The notes beneath the pieces are model-generated. The model was not told the origin of the DNA. It saw only the letters and a program-made list of their open reading frames with translations, and searched no databases. A program made the translations under genes and the position numbers. From assembly GCA_963920765.1 (NCBI GenBank), contig OY987244.1, positions 6,884,501 to 6,948,500 of the forward strand: a stretch of 64,000 nt of DNA. Reading direction: 5' to 3'. Origin of the DNA: Ulota crispa. Lineage: Eukaryota > Streptophyta > Bryopsida > Orthotrichales > Orthotrichaceae. Positions 23,533 through 34,667 of the stretch are shown here, one piece after another. Position 1 is the stretch's first letter. Every line of letters begins with the position of its first letter.

Positions 23533-23889
23533 TTAACCCTTAAATGTCGAGGACAAAAAAACGTCCTTTGGCTCCAGAAAAATATCTTGTATGTCAGATT
23601 TTGTTTTGTTTTTCATTTTATTTCTTTTTAGAGGTGATCTTAAACACATGGTTTATCATGGGAGGCAAAAATTTACCTCGTTAGATGCACTCATATTTTT
23701 AAATAACTCAAATTGTGAGAAAATTTAGAGACACGGGTCTAGGTCCCAAACTGTCCTTGTTGCAAATTTCATGAGGTCAGCATGTACTTTTGACTATCAG
23801 AACTTCCTAAACACTTGATATAACAATGAGAACAACAAATGTACAGTAGATCATTGTAGCCAGGCTGGTCGCAATGACCAGCCCGATGT
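23533..23889. mobile_element. piggyBac-like MITE, family B copy 2
   Basis: Begins TTAACCCTTAAATGTCGAGG and shares blocks in order with 2709-3075 (AAAAAACGTCCT, AAACACATGGTTTATCAT, TTGCAAATTTCATGAGG). Its right terminal repeat is not visible. The next TTAA element starts exactly there, so the end was probably lost or disrupted by that insertion. Confidence 0.6.
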
Positions 23890-24253
23890 TTAACCCCTGA
23901 GTGCCCAGAGTTGTTTTAGGGTTTAGGAAAAAATGGGGGATTTAATGGCCACCAGAGCTTGGAAAACTACATCCAGAAAAAGTGACCGTAGGATTTGAAA
24001 AAGGACTACCTTCTCTGTTGATGGGGACCAGCCCTTTTTTTTTTGGCACTAGAGTGCCAGTTTCCACCACTAGACTTCCGTCCCTCCAATTTTGCTCCAA
24101 TGTGTAGGGAACAAGTAGCACTTTGGTGCCAAAAAAAAAAGGCTCATTGGAGACTAGCCACAACTGCTTTCACCCTACAAATCAAGAGAAAAAGTGAGAT
24201 CTAATCGTGATCCCCAACAATAGGATCCCGTCATTGGGGCGCTTAAGGGTTAA
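23890..24253. mobile_element. piggyBac-like MITE C
   Basis: TTAACCCCTGAGTGCCCAGA at the left and GGGGCGCTTAAGGGTTAA at the right, 364 bp with TTAA at both ends. It abuts family B copy 2. No coding region. Confidence 0.65.
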
Positions 24254-24331
24254 ATTGTTTTTTATGGATATATAAAATATCTTTAAAATGGAGAGACCTT
24301 GTGATCCTTACAAGTTGATGGCGACACCTAA

Positions 24332-24928
24332 GGGCCACTTTTCATTAGGGAAATCGGAGGATAGGTCCGAAGAGGGTGGGAGTTTCCGTTGACAATTCAG
24401 ATCACCTGCATGGCCAATTGGACCTCCAGGTTGCGGCCCATGATTTCAGGGTTTGTAGAGCCGAGAGGCCCTAGAGGGGGGGTTGGAGTTTCTAAATTCA
24501 GTTAACTCAAGCTAATTGCAGTTCAATTTCTACCTGCGGACTTGTGCAAGTAAAATAAAAAGCATGAGGCAGGAAGCGTCCAAGCAACGTGCCCTTCTGA
24601 CTGCTGTTAAATTGGACCCCAATGGAAAGTTTATCAGGGATCTGCTGGCCTGGGTTAGGGTCCGAGCCCCTTCTAGGACTTGGAGGTCCAATGGCCCAAT
24701 GGAAAGAGGCCCTAAGGCTAAGTTTCCATTGAGAGTTGAGACTGGATTGGATGTCCGGCCTAATCGAGGCAAAGGAACAAAAATTTCTAAAATTCCCAAA
24801 TTGTGTACATTTTAAAAAGCAACCTTCAGTCAAAGATCCAGGTGCTACAAGCCTATTGGTCAAGTTTTACGAAGCTAGAGTCTAGACCTCTAGGTCTATA
24901 CCTCCAACCCCTCAATGAAAACTGGCCC
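24332..24928. mobile_element. PIF/Harbinger-like MITE M
   Basis: Ends GGGCCACTTTTCATTAGGG and CCCTCAATGAAAACTGGCCC are imperfect inverted repeats. TAA stands at both borders (24329-24331 and 24929-24931), fitting the 3-bp target of PIF/Harbinger elements, whose ends commonly start GG. The interior holds overlapping open frames on both strands, but none resembles a transposase. Confidence 0.65.
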
Positions 24929-24931
24929 TAA

Positions 24932-25096
24932 GGGACCCCTTCCATGTGAGGGGGTGGCCGTTCAGTGCAAAAACAGGCCACCAATAATCAATTGGATCTA
25001 GTTCCGATTTTTCAGGAGACCGACCCGACCAATTATCGACAGCCTATTTTGGATTGACCGACCACCCCCTCACATGGAACTGATGGAAGGAGGCCC
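24932..25096. mobile_element. PIF/Harbinger-like hairpin MITE N
   Basis: GGGACCCCTTCCATGTGAGG at the left and CCTCACATGGAACTGATGG ... GGCCC at the right form a 165-bp hairpin. It shares the single TAA at 24929-24931 with the preceding element and ends before TGA, so two insertions sit back to back. A partial relative lies at 39-130. Confidence 0.6.
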
Positions 25097-25440
25097 TGAG
25101 ACAGTAGGACCCAATTACAAACGGACAAGCTGAGTTGGCACGCCATGTCATGCGCGCGAGGCTTTCCCGACAAGCAAGAGCCCGAAATCCGAATACTGCA
25201 CGCAACGGATATATAGATGAATGAAACTCTGTTCGCTCGAACAGAATCGTTGATGAAGAAGAATGGAACAGCCTCTCTCTCGCTCCAATGAAGAGCCGTC
25301 GCCAACGCTCGCCTTGCGGCATCTCGCAGTGGCAGTCCTCCATTACAAGCACCACCAGCACTCATTCTGCTCCCCATCGCTTCTCTTTCACTCAATTACT
25401 CGTTTAGAATCTGGACTTGATGAACTCAGAAACCTGGCGA
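25097..25440 (+). promoter_or_regulatory. GC-richer region upstream of exportin-7
   Basis: A moderately GC-rich stretch without inverted repeats, between the MITE pair and the tandem repeats that precede exportin-7. It is a plausible promoter or first non-coding exon. Open frames here run on both strands and resemble nothing known. Confidence 0.35.
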
Positions 25441-26070
25441 TGTTTTAAATCCTAAAGATTTCGGGGAAGATTTGAGCAAGAGTGGAGCTCAAGAGGTGAA
25501 GGTGTGAGACGAGGCTCGATTAGGTTTGAAGTGCATCGGTGTTTGTGAATGAGAGATGTACTTGATGTGTTTTATTACGAAGATCGTGGTGGCGACGTGA
25601 TCCCGAAAGATTTGGCAGAAAAGGTGTTCGGAGTGGAGGCCAGGAGGTGAAAGTGTGAGACGAGACTTTATTAGGGTTTGGAGTGCGTGTGTTCGGAGCT
25701 ATGTTTGTGAATGGGAGAGATGTGCTTGATGTGTTTGTTATGATGATCGTGTTGGCAACGTGATCCCGAAAGATTTGGTAGAAAAAGTGTTAGTAGTGGA
25801 GATCAGGAGGTGAAAGTGTGAGACGAGACTTTTTATTAGGGTTTGGAGTGCGTGAGTTTGGAGCTGTGTTTGTGAATAGGAGAGATGTGCCTGATGTGTT
25901 TATTATGACGATCGTGTTGGCGACGTGAGCCCGAGAGATTTGGCAGAAAAGGTGTTCGGAGTGGAGGTCAGGAGGTGAAAGTGTGAGACGAGACTTTTGA
26001 TTAGGGTTTGGAGAGCGTGTGATCGGAGGCTCAGAGCTGTGTTTGTGAATGGGAGAGATGTGCATGCGGA
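25441..26070 (+). repeat. 150-165 bp tandem repeat forming the exportin-7 leader
   Basis: Units begin AGGTGAAAGTGTGAGACGAG at 25494, 25645, 25808 and 25973, after a decayed half unit from about 25441. Each later unit carries TTAGGGTTTG, the telobox common in plant promoters and leaders; the first unit has a degenerate form. Each also carries GTGAATGGGAGAGATGTG-like sequence with out-of-frame ATGs. The last unit runs to within 15 bases of the exportin-7 start codon, so the array is part of the leader or the promoter. Confidence 0.85.
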
Positions 26071-26105
26071 AACTACTTTTGCTATGGAGAGTCTGGCGCA
26101 ATTGA
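26049..26105 (+). other. Upstream ORF overlapping the exportin-7 start
   Basis: An 18-codon frame with three in-frame ATGs (26049, 26058, 26064) ends at TGA 26103-26105, after the main ATG at 26084 and in another frame. If the mRNA starts upstream of 26049, ribosomes must pass these ATGs, so translation may be damped. Whether the transcript includes them is unknown. Confidence 0.45.
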
Positions 26106-29100
26106 GTGTGCTGTGCGAGCGGCTCTATACATCACAGGACCCGGCGGATAGAGCGCACGCCGAGAGTACATTGGCGTGTTTTAGTGTGAACACCGAGTAC
26201 ATACAGCAGTGTCAGTACATTTTAGACAACAGTAGCAGTCCGTACGCGCAACTGCTCGCGAGTTCGAGCTTGGTGAAGCAGGTGACGGATCATGTGTTGT
26301 CGGTGCAACTCCGGTTGGACATCCGGAACTACGTGGTTACGTTCTTGGCAAGTCACGGGAAGGATCTTCAGGGGTTTGTAACCACGAGCTTGATCCAGTT
26401 GTTGTGCCGGATCACGAAGTTAGGATGGTACGACGAGGATCGGTTTCGGGACATTGTGAAGGAGGCGATGAAGTTCCTCACGCAGGGAATGGTGGAGCAT
26501 TTTCTCATAGGGTTGAAGATCTTCAACCAGCTCGTTTCGGAGATGAATCAATCGAATCCCGGCTTGTCGCTCACGCACCATCGAAAGACCGCTTGTAGCT
26601 TCCGTGACTTGGCATTGTTCCAGATTTTTCAAATTTCATTGACGTCGCTGCAGCAGCTCCAGATTGAGACCGCGGATGAGCGGTTACGGGAGCAAGCAAT
26701 TGCATTGTCGCTTAAATGTTTGTCATTTGATTTCATTGGCACTTCGCTTGATGAAAGCTCAGAGGATCTAGGGACGATTCAGATACCTTCGTCATGGCGG
26801 CCAGTTTTGGAAGAGACGTCAACAATGCAGCTGTTTTTTGATTACTATGCGTCTACGAAGCCACCTCTGTCTAATGAAGCTCTTGAGTGCTTGGTGAGAT
26901 TGGCCTCTGTTCGCCGGTCTCTGTTTTCAGGCGAAACAGAGCGGTCTAAGTTCTTGTCTCATTTGATGAGCGGTACTCGGGAGATTCTTCGGAAGCAGCA
27001 AGGGCTTTCGGAGCATGAGAATTATCATGAGTATTGCCGGTTGCTTGGCCGTTTGAAGACGAATTACCAGCTGTCTGAATTGGTTGGCGTGGAGAATTAT
27101 GCGGAATGGATTCAACTGGTTGCGGAGTTTACGATTCAGAGTTTGAAATCGTGGCAGTGGGCGAGTGGGAGTGTGTACTATTTGCTTGGACTCTGGTCAC
27201 GGTTGGTCTCTTCTGTACCGTATCTGAAGAGCGACTCTCCCAGTCTGCTTGATAGCTATGTTCCGAAAATCACCGAAGCGTATATTACATCACGGCTGGA
27301 CTCTGTACAGGCTGTTATACAGAACAACATTGTAGAAGATCCGCTTGATAATGAGGAGCACCTTCAGGATCAGCTGGATAGCTTACCGTATTTGTGTCGG
27401 TTTCAGTATGAGAAGACGAGCAGCTATATCATCACCCTTCTCGAGCCTATATTACAGGTATGGCAGCTCCCTCTTGAGCGCTACATACCATCCTCTTGAA
27501 TAGCAACATTTCGTACTTACTACATGTTTGGATGTCATCTTGCAGGTGTAGTGAACAATATGCGGGTGAGTGTGCACGGGCGGATTACGCACGTTTGGCC
27601 CAATATTTGCACATGAGATTGGATTTTGACATCTGTTGAATGCTTGCCAGAGGGACTCTGATTGTGGAAAACGGATATTAATTTTGCTCGTTGTTTTGAG
27701 AAGTTCAGAGAATCTAGTGGTTCTGTTTTTTTTTTGTTTGCGATTAGGGGTTAATAGCCCTTGAAGAGAATGTTTGGACCATTTGAAATCTCGTGTTCAT
27801 GTCACTGTGATGTATGTAATTGCTGCAGGCTTTTACAGAAGCTGCCAGAGTACAGACACCAGTGGAGAGCCAGCAGTTACAGGCGATGGAGGGTCAGCTC
27901 ACATGGTTGGTTCATATAATTGGGGCCATTATTAGAGGTCGCCAAAGCTCCAGCAGCAGCGCAGAGCCTCAAGAAGTGATCGACGGAGAGCTGGCAGCTC
28001 GTGTTTTCCAGCTCATTCAAGTAACAGATACAGGTTCTCATGTACAACGATATTCAATCAGTAGTAAACAACGACTGGACCTGGCTATTCTTTCGTTCTT
28101 CCAGAATTTTCGGAGGGTGTACGTGGGTGACCAGGCCATGCATTCTAGTAAACAGCTCTATGCCAGGTTGAATGAGCTATTGGGTCTGCAAGACCATCTG
28201 ATGGTGTTGAACGTCATCGTGGGGAAAATTGCTACAAATCTGAAGTGCTATGCTCAAAGTGAAGAAGTGATCGAGCAAACGCTCAATCTCTTTCAAGAGC
28301 TAGCGGCTGGGTACATGAGTGGCAAGCTACTATTGAAGCTTGATGCAGTGAATTACATTTCGGAACACCATACGAGGGAGTATTTTCCGTTTCTGGACGA
28401 ATATCGGAACTCAAGAAACCGGACAATCTTCTACTTCACTCTCGGGAGGCTACTTTTTATGGAAGACAGCTCAGCAAAATTTAAGGCCTTCATATCCTCT
28501 TTACAGCAAGTCTTTGTGAGCTTAGAAGTTACACCGGAGCAAGCGTTTCGGTCGGATGGGGTGAAGTTTGCTCTCATTGGTTTGATGCGCGACCTTAGAG
28601 GCATAGCGATGGCCACCAACAGCCGAAGGACATATGGACTTTTGTTTGACTGGGTTTATCCTGCGCACACGCCCTTGTTGTTACGAGCTATGGAGCAGTG
28701 GACAGATACCCCGGAGGTCACTACACCTTTGTTGAAGTTTGTAGCAGAATTCGTTGTCAACAAGACACAGCGTTTGACATTCGATTCTTCATCACCAAAC
28801 GGAATCCTTCTCTTCCGCGAAGTCAGTAAACTGATTGTTGCGTATGGCTCCCGTATTCTAGTGCTTCCTACTCCCTCCGACCCGTATACGTACAAGTACA
28901 AGGGCATCTGGGTGGCTTTGACTATTCTCACAAGAGCTCTAGCTGGAAACTACGTTAATTTCGGAGTATTTGAGCTGTATGGCGACCGAGCTTTAGCAGA
29001 TGCTTTGGATATGGCGTTGAAAATGTCACTTGCAATTCCTCTGGCAAGTATCATGGCGTTTCGGAAACTGGCCAGAGCCTACTTTGCGCTCCTGGAAGTC

Positions 29101-29619
29101 CTCTGCCACAACCACACATCAGTCATTGTCAACCTAGATGCAGCTACTTTCGCCCATCTAGTTGGATCTCTGGAAACAGGGGTGAAGTGTCTGGACGTGA
29201 GTATTTCATCGCAGTGCGCTTCTGCTGTAGATAACCTGGCAGCTTTCTACTTCAACAATATTACCATGGAGGAAACTCCCACATCTACGGCCGCCCTCAA
29301 CTTGGCCAGACACATAGCGGAATGTCCAACACTCTTCCCCGAAATTTTGAAGTCCCTCTTTGAGATAGTCTTGTTCGAGGATTGTTCTAACCAATGGAGC
29401 TTGAGCAGGCCTATGCTGTCCCTCACTCTTATCAATGAGATGATCTTCACCGGCTTGAAAGCTCAGATTCTCTCCACACAGCCCCTAGATCAACACCATC
29501 GACTTGCAGGGTGTTTTGACAAACTCATGGCGGATGTCACTCGCACTCTGGAGCCTAAGAACAGAGACAAGTTCACTCAGAACTTGACCGTCTTTCGGCA
29601 TGACTTTCGAGCCAAGTAA
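26084..29619 (+). CDS. XPO7: Exportin-7 (RanBP16-type nuclear export receptor)
   Basis: Two exons, 26084-27457 and 27829-29619, joined in phase 0 across a GT-AG intron of 371 bp, encode 1054 residues, close to the usual 1050-1090 for this family. The protein opens MESLAQLSVLCERLY and holds the conserved blocks FSVNTEYIQQCQYILDN, IPSSWRPVLEE (near 233), GDQAMHSSKQLYARL (near 560) and FDSSSPNGILLFREVSKLIV (near 777). It ends NRDKFTQNLTVFRHDFRAK. Exportin-7 is an importin-beta-type HEAT-repeat receptor that carries cargo out of the nucleus with RanGTP. This start is the first in-frame ATG and matches the family start. From memory, the plant gene usually has many more introns. Upstream lie telobox repeats and an overlapping short ORF. 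Confidence 0.96.
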
Positions 29620-30860
29620 TAAGGTGGTGCTGTGTTTCTGACAAGAGCTCCTCAACAGCCTGAGCGATTTTTGATGGTAATGGATTCCTCCTTCCCTCAG
29701 TCTGCTGTGGCTGCAGGTTAGAGAACTGCGCTCATTGCTTGGGATTGTAGGGGGACTGGTTTTGTACATTTCGTGAAGCCAGGGATGTCAGTTAGTCCAT
29801 TCTGCAATGGACTCACTCCTGGATCATCTCGTCCTCTCGTCCGCTTATGTCTTCTCTTGTCCGGTGGGATGCACAATGGGTATTATTAGGTCAAATCTGG
29901 TTGCTAATCATAGGTGAGGTAATGCTTCTGTTGTGGTCAAGAGCTTTCGAAAACGCCCCTCCCTCTGATGTGGGCGTCCAGAAGCCTCTCCCCCCCAATC
30001 AACGGTTTGTTCTGAACTGAGCTTGCGCTGGTGATGTGACGTGAGACTAATACCGCAACTACAAGTTTTGGTATGAGACCATTCAAATGATCACATGTTC
30101 TACATGTTTATCTTGCATGTGAGTCTCATGTTTTACAATTCCTAGTTTTGTGTGAACTGCATTTATTGCTGGACACTGCTTGCCGGGTTTCCTTGCTTTC
30201 TACTGAATAAGGTACCCCGAGTCCAGTCAGTGAGTTGGATGTGAGTGGCCGCGCTCCCCCGGCGTCTTCGGAGTCCCACCTCTGGCCTGCAACCCCATCA
30301 ACCCTTCACAAGCTGCCCTTCTTTGCAGTCAACTCCCACATACAAAGGGGAGCTCCTGCTTGTGTTGTCCCTTCTTCCCTATTTAATAAAAATTCATGTA
30401 TAATTTCTGCCACAAATGTTGGAAGAAAAAATTAGATGCCCATGTATGTCTTTGAATCATTCTTTGAATCATCTTCAATGAAAATTCAGAAAATCACATA
30501 AACTAGTCTAAGTATAGGTACGTGCTTGAAACCTCACTTGGCCCTTGAGGTGAAGTTGGGGTGAATTGTAAAAGCAAAAGATTTTATATATTCTATTTAC
30601 ACCATCCATGGGGGTGGGTTTGGAAGCTTGAGGAGAAGAGTGTGTTGATTGGAGCAAGATTTTGAAGGAGAAGTTTTACTTTGCACCATTGCAACGGGTG
30701 GAGGATACATTAGTTGTCGTTTAGTGTCAAAAATGTCATCTTTACTAGATATAAAGTAGGGGACTACAAACTTACAAACTATTGTGTCATCCAAAGAAGT
30801 TTGCATGATATAGAATACAACTGGCATTTTTGTAGGGTAAAATACTCTTAGAAATTCTTT
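29620..30860 (+). other. Exportin-7 3' flank and intergenic DNA
   Basis: The first few hundred bases after the stop are mixed in composition, as expected of a 3' UTR, and then grade into AT-rich DNA. An AATAAA occurs near 30384, but it is too far away to assign with confidence. No other gene seen. Confidence 0.4.
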
Positions 30861-31800
30861 GTTGTGCTATTCAATTTTTTTTGCATAATATAGTATACAA
30901 TGGGCATTTTTTATCTTGCATAGTGTACCTCACTAATAGCTTTGGCACACAAGTGCCAAATAATTAATCAAAATGCAAAATTGAAGTAAGGCACCTAAAA
31001 AATTATATAATTTTTTTTGTTATTTCCAGGAAAAAAATGTAATATTTAGGCATTCATCCAAGTCAAACATCATAATTATGGTAATTAGCTATTGTCGTTG
31101 GTTAATATGGTTATAATTTAAGATGACCTTCATTTTAGTATTCATTAATAAGATGGCAATCATGGCATTCATCAAGAAAATGACAACTGATATCTTTTTC
31201 ATGTTGCCTTAATGCTTTCTAGATTTGGACAACAATATTTAGCTTGTATTCACGTATGAGAGTTTTTTTGTATGTGAGATTGTTTTTTTGTAAAAGGAAA
31301 ATGATCAAGCAATGAATACATATTTACAATAGATGACAAAAATGATTTGAAAGTAGGTGTGTTGCTTGATTTTGTAGCTTTGACCACATAATTTATGTTA
31401 TAATTTTTTGTATGTCAACATAACTACAAAATTTATTTGATTTTGGCTCATATTTTAGTACCTATGTGAAGACATTTTATTTTATTTTAGCACTTTTAAA
31501 AATCATTTTACTAAATTTCAGCAATAAGTGGGTATGTTTACAAAAAACACTAGGTAGATATTTTAAAACTTATTTTGTGCCAAAGCTGCTAGGAAGATAT
31601 AGTAGTTAATTTTTATTTCTTATGCAATTCCAATTAATTATATCAGATTTCAATTTTAAAAAATGAAATGACTTTTGCTAAATTATTTCATTTAACATTC
31701 ATAGGTTTATATGATAATTGATTGATAAAAATTGGTGATGAACTTTCTAATTTGATTGCATAAATATGTAGGACACATTTGTACACCTTTCATGTTACAA
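30861..31800. repeat. Degenerate copy of fold-back family L
   Basis: TTTATATGATAATTGATTG, ATTGGTGATGA and GATTGCATAAATATGTAG near 31.71-31.77 kb match in order the arms at 61.05 kb and 61.5 kb. Words near 30.88-30.93 kb (ATAGTATACAATGGGC) resemble its outer end. Boundaries are uncertain. Confidence 0.45.
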
Positions 31801-31959
31801 AACACTCCATTATGTAGAAGTATGATCTAAGAAAAATATGATCTATGAAGAGTTTAGTGTGAGGTGCTATATGACCAAATTTTGTAAAATATATATCTCT
31901 ATATTTTTAATCTTGTGTTTAAAAATAAAACCACAGAGTCAGAGTACATTACAACTGGT

Positions 31960-32317
31960 TTGGCCACCTAGGAAATCCTTTGGATGCAATGCCTGCTACA
32001 CAACATCAAATCACCTCAGCCACGTCCTACGCTGCCCTTCTGTGATAATCAATTTGCTATAAGACTCGTGAAGAATCCGGTATTTCACTAGCAAACCAAG
32101 CATATCAACACCAAGTATCACAAGATCTAAGATGCAAAATCAAATGGCCACATTATTATCACCTATATCTTCATAGAAGATCAATTAGCAGACACCATGA
32201 TGAAGGCATTACTTCACAATCAGTTCTAGCGTTTGCAAGGTTTAGCAGGTCTTCTCATGCGTAACGCATTGTGCTGAAGTGGGAGGTCGGTGTAGGTCAT
32301 CACAATGCAAGGGGGAG
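31960..32317 (+). pseudogene. Decayed Ty1/copia RNase H 3' end
   Basis: Translated with frameshifts and stops, 32041-32230 gives CDNQFAIRLVKNPVFH, then EDQLADTMMKALLHNQF and GLLMRNALC. This is the order and spacing of the C-terminal end of copia reverse transcriptase/RNase H. A polypurine tract, AAGGGGGAG, closes it at 32317, where the LTR starts. Upstream gag and pol were not found, so only the 3' end survives. Confidence 0.75.
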
Positions 32318-32796
32318 TGTAGGATCCTAGACAAAATATCCGCACTGGATGATGTACATCGACGATATCAAGAACGTCCAGCTGAGCAAGAAGGAGAAGC
32401 GTCAAAGCTATTGAGTGATTCTTGATTAGCCATACTTTCTCTCTCTCAGGATGCAAGAGTGTAACTTAGCAAATGTACTTGTGGTAGCAAAGTGTCTGTG
32501 TGTGTCCTAGTGAGTAGGGTAATCTGAATGTTTAGCGTAGGAGTGGTAGGAGTGGTAGAAGCAAGATAGTGTACTCTATACTATGTGATGTACAAAGGCA
32601 TGTGTGTATAACAAGTATATTCAAGATAATATATCTGCTTGCTTTAACTAAGCGTTTCAAGAGTACTTGTCTTTGTACATTGGGATTTGTTCATTGTTGC
32701 TGTTCAGGTTTACTACGCTGCATTAGCATACAACAGCTAAGCTTTTTCATTGGGTGTTGTTCAATTGCAACCTTTTTTAGGTTCTAGACTAAATCA
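32318..32796 (+). repeat. 3' LTR of the copia remnant
   Basis: Starts TGTAGGATCCTAG immediately after the polypurine tract. Its end is uncertain: either the ACAACA near 32735 or the CA near 32795. The middle has GTGTGTGTCC and GGAGTGGTAGGAGTGGTAG words. No second LTR is in the window. Confidence 0.6.
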
Positions 32797-33238
32797 TGGT
32801 CTTTGAGTCCAATTCTGAATTCAAAATTCTCAAATTCAGCTTTTTGATGGTAGAAATCCATAATTTACCCCCCAGGGGAAGTGCAAATATCAACCCCCAG
32901 TGTGCACATATCAATTCTCTAGCTTCTCTTTCCAATTGCTGGTTTTCTTTTTCCAATACTTTGTTTTTTATTTACAGTCTAGAAAATAGTAACGAGCCAT
33001 TCTGACACGATCTTAAAATAGTGACACGTGGTGACTAGTATTATAACCTATCAGATGTGGTGTATTTAGCAAAAAAGGTAGTGGATATAGCAATTTCCTA
33101 TTGGAAACCGTTGAAATTTTTAGCCGGTTGTTTTTATTAGGATTTTAGACTGATTTTTTTGTAGCATATTATATGTCTTGGTAGCTTGAGTTTAATTTGA
33201 GACACTAAAAAATGTTCTCTATTTATGCTTTGAATTAG

Positions 33239-33925
33239 GCTTACTTCTTGGATAGGGCATTTGATGTTCTTGAGTACCATTCAAGACAATGGCCATGTGG
33301 TCAGGTAAGTTCTTAGACCGTGTATCAAATTGTCTTCCAATGCTCTGTAAATTCAAATATACATTGAGCTACTATTTTGCAATTGGGCTAATTTTGGTTA
33401 TCAATCTCTTAGTCTTTTGTATCCAAATTAATGCTTCAATTTTGATAATCTTTCTAAATATTCAAGAATTGGTTCAACGTAAACTAATGTATGCTTGCTA
33501 GGTGGCAATAATCAATGCCTTCAAACTTTCCACTATAAAATCTCGCTATCCATGTTTTGGGTGCATTGTGTATGGGAAATAAGCCAATATTGAAGGCTGA
33601 CATCAAGGTTGTTTTTTTCCTCCTAAATCTTACATGCTTAAAAAAGATAATAAGTTGAACTCAATAATAAGTTCATTGTTGAGGTATTATCAACTTAGCC
33701 TAAAATATTATTATTTGCTTTTTGGCATTTTATGAGGCCAACATTGCCTTTGATTGTCAATGAGTAAAAAGTAGTAGATTTTTGCTGCAAATTATTGTTG
33801 TCATGGAACAATTCGTAATTTTTTTGCATAAATGCGAGATGCCATAGGTTGACATGGACTTCATTACCTCTGATAGTTCAGTTATGAATAAACTTCTGCT
33901 AGAAGTCAATATCAAGAAGACATTT
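33239..33925 (+). pseudogene. P5C dehydrogenase (ALDH12) pseudogene fragment
   Basis: Three exon-like pieces line up with plant delta-1-pyrroline-5-carboxylate dehydrogenase, the mitochondrial enzyme that oxidises pyrroline-5-carboxylate to glutamate. 33239-33304 (ends HSRQWPCGQ before GTAAGT) and 33502-33607 (VAIINAF, frameshift, then NFPL, a stop, and LGALCMGNKPILKADIK) join in phase 0 across a GT-AG intron. 33772-33925 gives IVVMEQF, HKCEMP, a stop, then DFITSDSSVMNKLLLEVN. Similarity fades after about 33925, although the frame stays open to 34144. Catalytic exons are absent. Retained introns show a copied genomic segment, not a processed mRNA. The family call rests on remembered sequence. 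Confidence 0.65.
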
Positions 33926-34160
33926 ATTAAGCTTGCTATAGTTAGTGTTACCACAAGTGTTACATATGCTCATTATTATAATCTTATTTTGAATACCATG
34001 TGTCATACATTTACTAGGTTCAATATGAACTTTCAATCCAAGTTATATTTGTCTCTCAATGTTTGTGTTACAAGGCCCAAGTTTGAGGAGATCACTAGCC
34101 TATGTCTAAAAAAGCTACACGAGTTAAAAGATAAGGTACATTGAATTCACAAAAAATGTG

Positions 34161-34186
34161 TATATATATATATATATATATATTAT
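34161..34186. repeat. (TA)n microsatellite
   Basis: Short TA run at the left border of the MITE at 34190-34589. The larger (TA)n tract follows that element, so the insertion split one microsatellite. Confidence 0.7.
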
Positions 34187-34189
34187 ATA

Positions 34190-34589
34190 GGGAATTACTA
34201 CCACTAACACCATAAATTGCTAACAAGACACCCTTTGCAAGCATGAAATATGTTTTTTAATGCTGATTTTTTTATTTGGATAAAAAGATTTGTTCCACCT
34301 TTATCAATCTAAGGTTATACTAAAAAAAATAGGTTTACTTAAATTTGAAACTAAAAATACAAGGCTTTTGAGTTAATTAAAGCAAGAATGTATCAAAAAA
34401 ATGGTGTTGGTGCAATAATATTTCAACAAAAATTTGTATTTGTCATTTTTTCTTTTGAGGAGGTGGTAATGCCTTGATTGAATGTATGATGAACCACTTG
34501 AATAAATAAAAAATAGAACTAAATGATCAAATTTCATGCTCAAAGGGGCTGTCCCATTATCAATTTAGAGTGTTGATGTAGTAATTCCC
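34190..34589. mobile_element. MITE Y inserted in a (TA)n microsatellite
   Basis: GGGAATTACTACCACTAACAC at the left pairs with GTGTTGATGTAGTAATTCCC at the right, with TA on both sides, 400 bp. Target choice in a TA run fits a Tc1/mariner-type element. No open frame of note. Confidence 0.65.
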
Positions 34590-34596
34590 TATATAT

Positions 34597-34664
<68 letters not shown>
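34590..34664. repeat. (TA)n microsatellite
   Basis: An almost pure TA run of about 70 bases, interrupted near its left by TACATACA. Confidence 0.9.

Positions 34665-34667
<3 letters not shown>

Noticed and set aside
24507..24863. Overlapping frames of about 90-120 codons on both strands
   Set aside because: They lie wholly inside the PIF-like MITE at 24332-24928 and resemble no transposase or other protein.
25790..26101. Minus-strand frame of about 100 codons
   Set aside because: It is the antisense of the exportin-7 leader repeat, and its internal repetition follows the 163-bp unit.
27741..27754. TTAGGGGTTAA in the exportin-7 intron as a TTAA element end
   Set aside because: No partner end occurs nearby, and the intron is too short to hold an element. 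Probably chance, or a remnant too small to call.
33926..34144. Continuation of the ALDH12 reading frame as a functional exon
   Set aside because: The frame stays open and ends before a GT, but after LLLEVN it no longer resembles ALDH12, and upstream parts carry stops and a frameshift.
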